A DNA stretch of 64,000 nucleotides from the NCBI GenBank assembly GCA_948470475.1, contig OX419335.1, forward strand, positions 41,357,025-41,421,024, in the 5' to 3' direction. Source of the DNA: Galaxea fascicularis (Eukaryota > Cnidaria > Anthozoa > Scleractinia > Euphylliidae). Shown here in pieces: positions 58,729 through 64,000 of this stretch. The first letter of the stretch is position 1, and the number at the start of each line of letters is the position of its first letter. The position numbers and the translations under genes were made by a program. The notes beneath the pieces are model-generated. The model had not been told where the DNA came from and did not search any database. It worked only from the letters and a program-made list of their open reading frames with translations.

Positions 58729-59633
58729 CCCCCTTTATTCATTTGTCTTTTTCATATCTTGCGCTCTGAAATAAACATTTCTTTGACGCTGATATTGTGT
58801 CCACAACAAGTTTTGACCACTGTGATGACGAATATCGTTGTCGATAAGAGTACAGACAACGCTAAACCACATTCGATTTGTTAAATTTACTCAGGACTGT
58901 GTTACTGCACGGAGACTAAATACTGTATTCTGTTGCAGACGGCAAGGATGGAAGTGGATTACATTTTGAAAAATTTAGCCAATATTTTGAAAATTCTCGC
59001 ACATTGTCTTGAAGCCATGGCCAAAAATGTACAATGGATGACTTTTCGTGCAAGAAAAGCCATTGATATCTTTCTCCAAAACTTCAAGGAATGTTTCGGC
59101 ATGAGTAAAGGTCACAAAGTAGCATTTCTGTGTAGTTTTTAATTTAGCCAGAAAACGGCAAAGCTCCAGTGACAGTGTCCCTTTAACGAGTCAAACAATC
59201 GGGTGGAAAAATAAAAGGAATCATCTTTAGAGGTCTTAAAACTGATGCTTATTACTTCAAGTTTTAACCAGATCCTTCGGACTACGGTATGTGGCAATTT
59301 GTGGTCGCATGAAACCCAGAAAAACTGAGAGCATGTACAGAATAGATTCCAACCGTTACGTATGTTTAAAATCTCCTCAGAATTTTGACAAATCCATGTT
59401 TCAGTTCCGTTGCCCTCTTTACGTTGTCAGTAACTCTGATAACTCAGCCAGTGGAATTTGACACAGGGGATGCAGTGTTTCGTTTGTTTCGCTATACCAG
59501 ATCTTTTTGTCAAGCGTAGTCGTGTAACTGTGACTCCGTCGCTTTCTTTCAGATCTATGAAGGAACGGCGCAAATTCAGCGGATGATAATCGGACGAGAG
59601 CTGATAGAAAAGGCCAAGATGACAACGATGTAG
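42298..59633 (+). CDS. ACADM: Medium-chain acyl-CoA dehydrogenase, mitochondrial
   Basis: Seventeen exons join in frame to 432 aa (human 421): 42298..42345, 44183..44215, 46211..46277, 46703..46800, 49520..49589, 49896..49996, 50454..50534, 50848..50925, 51952..52004, 52643..52745, 53493..53564, 54470..54538, 56249..56344, 56751..56843, 57378..57461, 58174..58245 and 59553..59633. The enzyme makes the first oxidation of C6-C12 acyl-CoA in the mitochondrial matrix, passing electrons to ETF. The N-terminus ([16 protein letters not shown], then a 33-bp second exon) is Arg/Ser-rich without acidic residues, as in a targeting peptide. Visible marks are [11 protein letters not shown] (168-178) and MWITNGG (200-206) at the FAD and substrate site, [20 protein letters not shown], and the catalytic Glu409 in [10 protein letters not shown]. 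All borders are GT-AG. The reading is intact. Confidence 0.95.
43941..44055. repeat. 17-bp perfect inverted repeat in ACADM intron 1
   Basis: TGACATCAATGAGTAAT (43941-43957) is exactly mirrored at 44039-44055. Further partial complementarity (GATTGATAA / ATTGATCAAT) lies between. It looks like a small foldback repeat. Confidence 0.6.
46006..46140 (+). mobile_element. tRNA-derived SINE, diverged third copy
   Basis: It matches the SINE at 31553 (GGGTTGGTGCAGTGGTGAG, then TTTGTTGGTTCTCTACTCTG) but has substitutions and stops at TTTTTCTGTGGGTG. It lies in ACADM intron 2, 71 bp before exon 3. Confidence 0.75.
47404..47659 (-). pseudogene. UBF-like (SANT/Myb-like) coding fragment, antisense in ACADM intron 4
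   Basis: On the minus strand an open frame starts near 47659 with [14 protein letters not shown], followed by [32 protein letters not shown] and DAKTKV. The spacing of the Trp residues and the V-F-x-D-F element resemble the N-terminal region of nucleolar transcription factor UBF (before its first HMG box). After about 47440 the resemblance is lost. No HMG box is seen. It could be a decayed retrocopy, a transferred exon or a true exon of a nested gene; some Myb-like transposon proteins also look similar. Confidence 0.4.
47827..47942. mobile_element. Fragment of CTTAAGCAACGACGAC-type MITE
   Basis: AGGGAGCTTAAGCAACGATG begins a stretch that is the reverse complement of the right end of the element at 55503-55860: it shares CAAAACAATGGGATTAATGA and CCAAAACAATACTCTGC. 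Only one end is present. Confidence 0.75.
51081..51304. repeat. Dispersed intronic repeat, copy 2
   Basis: Same family and direction as 1398-1695, located in ACADM intron 8. Shared blocks include GTACTTGAATTTTAGTCTAG and AAAACTTTCTGAGGC. Confidence 0.6.
53597..54130. repeat. Nested long inverted repeats in ACADM intron 11
   Basis: The stretch GAGAAGCGAACAGTTTTTCG... TCCAAGGCCAAATA... ATTTGGGGAATAT (53597-53735) is mirrored with mismatches by ATATTCCCCAAATG... TTTGCCCTTGGACA... GAAAACTGTTCCCTTCTCG (53840-53995). A second pair (AAATATTTTTGCTTGCACGC near 53750 and its complement near 54110) overlaps it. The RNA could form a hairpin of well over 100 bp. The frames read on its minus strand are by-products. 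Confidence 0.75.
55503..55860. mobile_element. MITE, full copy (CTTAAGCAACGACGAC ends)
   Basis: GGAACCTTAAGCAACGACGA on the left is mirrored by CATCGTTGCTTAAGCTCC on the right. It is 358 bp and non-coding, in ACADM intron 12. Partial copies are at 9798-9996 and 47827-47942. Confidence 0.82.
55885..56045. repeat. Dispersed repeat related to 25725-25900 (reverse direction)
   Basis: GCTCTGACGAAGGGCTGACACTCGAAA and a CACCACAGTTCC end match the reverse complement of the repeat at 25725. Fragments only; class unknown. Confidence 0.5.
58297..58371. repeat. (CTT)n and (ATT)n microsatellite
   Basis: A CTT tract passes into a long ATT tract that ends directly at the TTAA target of the next element. 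Confidence 0.9.
58376..59182. mobile_element. TTAA-flanked non-autonomous transposon in ACADM intron 16
   Basis: AGGGACACTGTCA begins the element and TGACAGTGTCCCT ends it. TTAA lies directly outside on both sides (58372-58375 and 59183-59186), as made by piggyBac or Kolobok transposases. It is 807 bp. The short open frame at 58933-59142 has no transposase motif. Another repeat (about 58585-58735) is nested inside. Confidence 0.85.
58589..58652. repeat. Perfect 24-bp inverted repeat (hairpin) inside the TTAA element
   Basis: Arms 58589-58612 and 58629-58652 are exact complements (TAAATGTAAATTGACCACCG...), with a 16-base loop that itself contains ATTCTAGAAT. The following GTTGATAAAACC...CACCACAG part belongs to the repeat family of 25725. 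Confidence 0.85.
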
Positions 59634-60404
59634 AAAAAAAATAAGAACGATCATTTCAAATTTCAAATAATTCATCTTATTTAATCCACCGATTGACTGG
59701 ATAGTCTTAACTACAAATGACCTTCACAATTTCTTAAATTATGCCGTGTTTTCAAAGCTGTTCGCTCGTAGGAGGTGGGTGTCACAGCCTTCAAATTACG
59801 AGCGCAACTACTATATTAATGCAGATGTCGTTGTAAATCGTTCGCGTTGTTGAAAAGGTAATTTTCTACTATTCTTTATCGTCCAACACTTTTACTTGCT
59901 TGACAGCATTTTAAAGTCATTTTTAAAGAGGGGTAATAATTTGGTTTTCAGCCGGCTCCGACTCAGTTAATAAAGTTAATCAGATATGAAATTATCGATT
60001 GACTCTTGCTGAAAGCCCGTTTAAGGCGTGAGAGTAAAGATGTTTATTTTGTCCCTGTATATATTAAATGTGTACCGAAGCGATTTTTTGCGCCCAGTTT
60101 TCTCTTGTTTTCGAACACCATTGTTGTAAAGTGAAATACTGTCGAGTGCAAATAAATTGGCCAGTACAGAACGGGTAGCAGTGACCTGCCTGTAAATTTT
60201 GCACAATGATTTTGTCTGGGTCTTTTACTGGTGCTTAAAAAGGCGTTTAGAATGCACGAGGAACAGCATAACTGTTTGTGTTACCTAGCACTAATTTCTG
60301 CGCACATGACACAGCTACCCATTGTCAGACTGTGAAGCTAAACTTCAGTAAAAAAATCGAAACACCGGAACTTGTCATGTACCTCCAGCTGTTGGTCCAG
60401 TCAT

Positions 60405-60410
60405 AATAAA
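60405..60410 (+). terminator. Candidate poly(A) signals after ACADM
   Basis: AATAAA occurs at 59969-59974 and again at 60405-60410, 336 and 772 bp after the stop codon. Either could end the ACADM mRNA; this cannot be decided from sequence alone. Confidence 0.35.
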
Positions 60411-60654
60411 GTATCTTATCAGCTTGGTCACTCTTGGGTGTCATTTTCTTTTGTGTAAACCGCGCTGGTTCCTTTTTTTCTGCGCAATCCATGCAAAATA
60501 TGTAGGACGTAACTGACCAAGAACGTTCAAGGAAAGACGGCCTACCAGAAGGATTTTGTAGACTAACGCGGGTGGCCGTGTTCGTGAGGAAAATTTAACA
60601 ACAGGTTTCGAGGCCTACTTGTATGATAGATGGAGATCCAATTGCTTAATTTAG

Positions 60655-60903
60655 GTCAATTTACGCGAGAACGGTTTGAATGAGACGTCCTGTAGCTTGG
60701 ACGCAAATGGCTGGTTCGCGAGTGAGGACATCTCAGTAGGCGCCCAGTATTACGAACAATTAAACATAACTGACTTTTCGCGTGTTGTTTACGCCTCAAA
60801 CATTGAAGCGCGTTTAAGCTTTCAAAACAAAACAGAGGAAGGAACTAAAGTCTTGTTGAAGGAGCATCGTCAACATTGCCATGAAGATTCTCTGGACGGG
60901 TAG
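60655..60903 (+). CDS. Possible terminal exon of an unrecognised gene
   Basis: A frame open from an AG at 60653-60654 to the TAG at 60901 encodes about 82 aa, with NETSCSLDANGWFASEDISV and later KTEEGTKVLLKEH. Composition is protein-like, but the upstream pyrimidine tract is weak and I know no homologue. An ATG at 60680 is not in this frame. It could equally be a chance frame. Confidence 0.2.
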   Translation, partial: VNLRENGLNETSCSLDANGWFASEDISVGAQYYEQLNITDFSRVVYASNIEARLSFQNKTEEGTKVLLKEHRQHCHEDSLDG

Positions 60904-63900
60904 CGAAGTTATTGACCGCGTTGTAGAACTAGATTAACTCTTGGAGAGCCGTGAAAACCCACAGATTACCGTGGATAATTGATTAAAACCACATTAGCCC
61001 ATCTGCGTTGTATTTTAGTAGTACCGCAATGTAAACGCACGAAAAAATGCAACCCTTGTACCCGACAAAAGAGGTCATTCTCAAGGCTACTTTCTCACGC
61101 CTCAACAGATATCTCTAACCATCTCTTTATTTTGAAGTGCAGGGGCTGAAAATCTCTTTTGTAATTCTGTAAACATAAACCTTATGCCCTTGCCGAGTAA
61201 GCAAATATCACACATGGCCGTCATCAAACATAGCGTGGTTGATAAGTCAAAACATATTCGTCGTTAACAATAAGATGTGTACAACAGACAGATGTTTGGA
61301 CGTTTGATGTTTTGTGTTTTATTTATAGAGAGAGAATGCTATTTCAAGGCGATTCTGTTCCATTCAGAACCTGTCGAGTGTTAAATTTGAAACTATGTAT
61401 TTCGTCAAACAGAGGCGGTCAGAAAACGACAAAACTGACCGGCAAAGGAAATCCCAATACCGGAGTATACTAAGGAGTATTTCTTCTTAATGCTTTGTTG
61501 ACGTTTTTTATGAAATATTTTTTGTCTCCGAGGAGCGACGGCGTTGGCCCGGTTTTTGGAACGTACTATCCTGCCAAAAACTAAAAGTATGAAGCAATTC
61601 GAGCATGACATCAAAGTCTGAAGGGGTATCAATCATAATCCTTGCTTGTGTTCGAGAAGTTAATTCGGGATCTTTGTCAACGGCCCGGCAAAAGGATTCG
61701 AATACCTTGAGCGGCAGTGCACGAGTTAATTAAAATGCGTCAAAGTACCCTAATTACTTAAGGCAGTGGAGATTTAAGGGCAGATTTAGATAAGCAAGCG
61801 AAAAAAGTGAGGCGTATTTAATGTCAATCATTGAAAAACGGACGAAAGATTTTTCTATTTCTGTATTAACAATGATAATCGTGTTGTTCGATCGAATTAA
61901 TCACCAAATCAAAATTCAAAGGGCCGTTTGTAACCGCTTCACTGTAACAATATTTTGTTGTTCAAGATTGAAATATATATTAAACTGTTTCTTCAATTCA
62001 ACATTGGTCACTTTTAATATGCAATGTCTTAAGGAGGTGTTAAGGGTCTATTGCGTTATCTTTGGAGGACGTTGCTAAGGAAAAATTCTTTACCTAACAC
62101 ATGTTTTTGGTCAATAATCATTAACAGCAAGTATGGTTCACTTGATACGTTATTGGGCCATCATGCTCTAATACGTGAAGGAGAAGATTGAGCATAAACC
62201 AAGGTAGCCCGGGTTTTGTCCACAATTTCTCCTGCTATGCGGTTCGATGAGCCGCTCAGAACGAAACCGTTCATTTGGTTTTCCACAAAATGCAAAACTT
62301 GAAAATAAAATTGCTCGGTTGAGCCAGAAATAGCTTCCAATGAATTTTTTGTTTTATCACACCATTTTGAAATCACTCGTCAATCATGAAATCTGATTGG
62401 CTCCCCAACAGTGCAATTTATTCCCAAATTGCACTATTTTTTGCTCTAAATCACATCCTTTTTTTTAAAGATCATCAAAATTCAAAACCGGTTTTCCTGA
62501 AGTGAAGATTAAATAAACAATAATATTGACAAGAAACTGTGATTTCGAAATGGGTGTAATAAAGTGGTAATTGAATTTCGTGTCGTCCAATTTTGGTCTA
62601 AAATCATACTTGTGATTTCAAATCGAACGAGCGCGGAGCGCGAGTTCGATAGTTCAATTACCATTATCAATCAGCATCCTTTAGTTTTAAAGGATCTCGT
62701 GGAGGTTGTTGAAAGCTTTTACGAAATATCTGTCGAGTATATTATTGATTCACTGCTCTACTGTAAAAAAAATGCGCCCTGAAATCTTTTGAAAATCACT
62801 TCAGTTTCTTTGCCACTTTTTAAGACAGTTTGAACTGAACTTGCTGTGGTTATCCTCTGATGTATATTCGGTATTTGATGACCAGGCGGTTTGTTTCAGG
62901 CACTAGTAAAGATTCTGTAAGAGGGGTTAATAAAATCTTTCTTTTTTATCCTTCTTCAATTTGATCTCAACCACAATGCATCCTTGATAAAGAGAAGTTG
63001 GCCTTTTTCTTCCGTCGAAGACTGTTGGTTACTCGGTCCTCTTTTTGTCGTAGCTTAACAACAAATCTTATGAATGCCAACTACTCTAAGTATTGAAAAT
63101 TTTATCAGAGATATCATGTAGCCCAGTATCAGAAGTATTTTATCAGCCAGACTCATAGCTTTGATATCGAAAGAAGGTTATTTACTTGAGTTTATGGGTT
63201 AATGACTTTCCTCGGCGCGATCTACGATTTTAAATCCATTTGTCGTTGCTACTTCGGCTCGGCTGCTCTCTTCTTCATCCAGGGAAAAACATGCATGAGA
63301 CTATTTCAACGATATCCAAAGTCCCTATACTGTAGCTAAGCCACTTACTAGGAAGTTTACAAAGTTATTTCAGTTTTACATCGGTGAAACCGCATTGAAT
63401 CTACTGAGTACGAGGAGCTGCTTGCTTTTGAATAAATTCAGATGGAATCCATAATTTCCTTGACGAGTAGTTTTTCTTGCTTGATATTTTTTTCGAACAT
63501 TGTTCAATGTTTGGGGTCAATAATTGTTTTCACTAATTGGTTCGCTGCATAAACGTGAGTGATACGCCAAGGTTGTATGGAAGTCAAGGCTACTGATTTA
63601 CATTTTGAGGTTAGTTTTGCTGGTAAATGCCAAGAAAGAACATTTTGGTAACCTGATGGCAAAGCTTGAACACGTCACAAGCATTCAAGTTAACTTGAAA
63701 ATAATTAATAATTAATAAATTGGCTCTCGGTTAGCACTTTATACGTGTAACTGTTGCCTGTTCTTTGCATTACTAAAACAAATCCGTATTGGAACAATGT
63801 TTTTCTTTATAAATTTAAAGTGAACTCTCAATAGAGCATTTTCATTCAACAGATATAAATGGATCTGTGATGTCAGAAGCTAACAGAGCTTCAAACGTCC

Positions 63901-64000
63901 CCTAAACTGAGAAAAAGCGCGCAAAATTGTCGGTCGTCGAAAAATGGATTTGCATGGTAACCGTATCACTTAGCGAAAAGATGCTGTAAAGTGGACGCTT
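60904..64000. other. Terminal stretch without a recognised gene
   Basis: AT-rich, non-coding by eye. Small palindromes are seen: GTGCAATTTATTCCCAAATTGCAC at about 62411-62434, and GGTAATTGAA... TTCAATTACC (about 62567-62665) with a GAGCGCGGAGCGCGAG core. Open frames at 61405 (-), 61821 (+) and 62161 (-) show no domain. Confidence 0.45.

Overview
The window is animal nuclear DNA: introns split every conserved gene, the splice sites are GT-AG, the proteins are metazoan-type, and much of the rest is short non-autonomous transposons, SINEs and (ATT)n tracts. The repeat style (tRNA-derived SINE with ATT tail, many MITEs, a Ty3/Gypsy element) and the gene set fit an anthozoan cnidarian such as a stony coral. 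The species is inference, not shown by the sequence.

Layout: 1-2934 (+) is the 3' part of a WD40-repeat gene, cut by the window edge. 4200-7175 (+) is a complete three-exon phosphohistidine phosphatase gene (PHPT1). 7176-10679 has no gene I recognise. 10680-15529 is a Ty3/Gypsy LTR retrotransposon with LTRs identical by eye, a 5-bp target duplication and one frame break. 15535-19058 is MITE-rich. 19059-28913 (+) is a spinster-like major facilitator transporter with two paralogous alternative first exons. 31017-41602 is a 5.3-kb direct tandem duplication carrying exons 2-4 of the snapin gene. Snapin itself runs on the minus strand from 42118. Only 179 bp separate its start codon from that of ACADM (medium-chain acyl-CoA dehydrogenase, 17 exons, + strand, 42298-59633). 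59634-64000 has no confident gene.

The genes do not form one pathway. They act in protein histidine dephosphorylation, membrane transport, lysosome and vesicle trafficking (snapin/BLOC-1) and mitochondrial fatty-acid beta-oxidation. The points most worth following are the duplicated first exon of the transporter, the partial snapin duplication (real or an assembly effect), the compact divergent snapin/ACADM promoter, a UBF-like coding fragment antisense in an ACADM intron, and a foldback element built from 15-bp repeats. All exon boundaries were placed by eye from GT-AG sites, reading frame and family resemblance.
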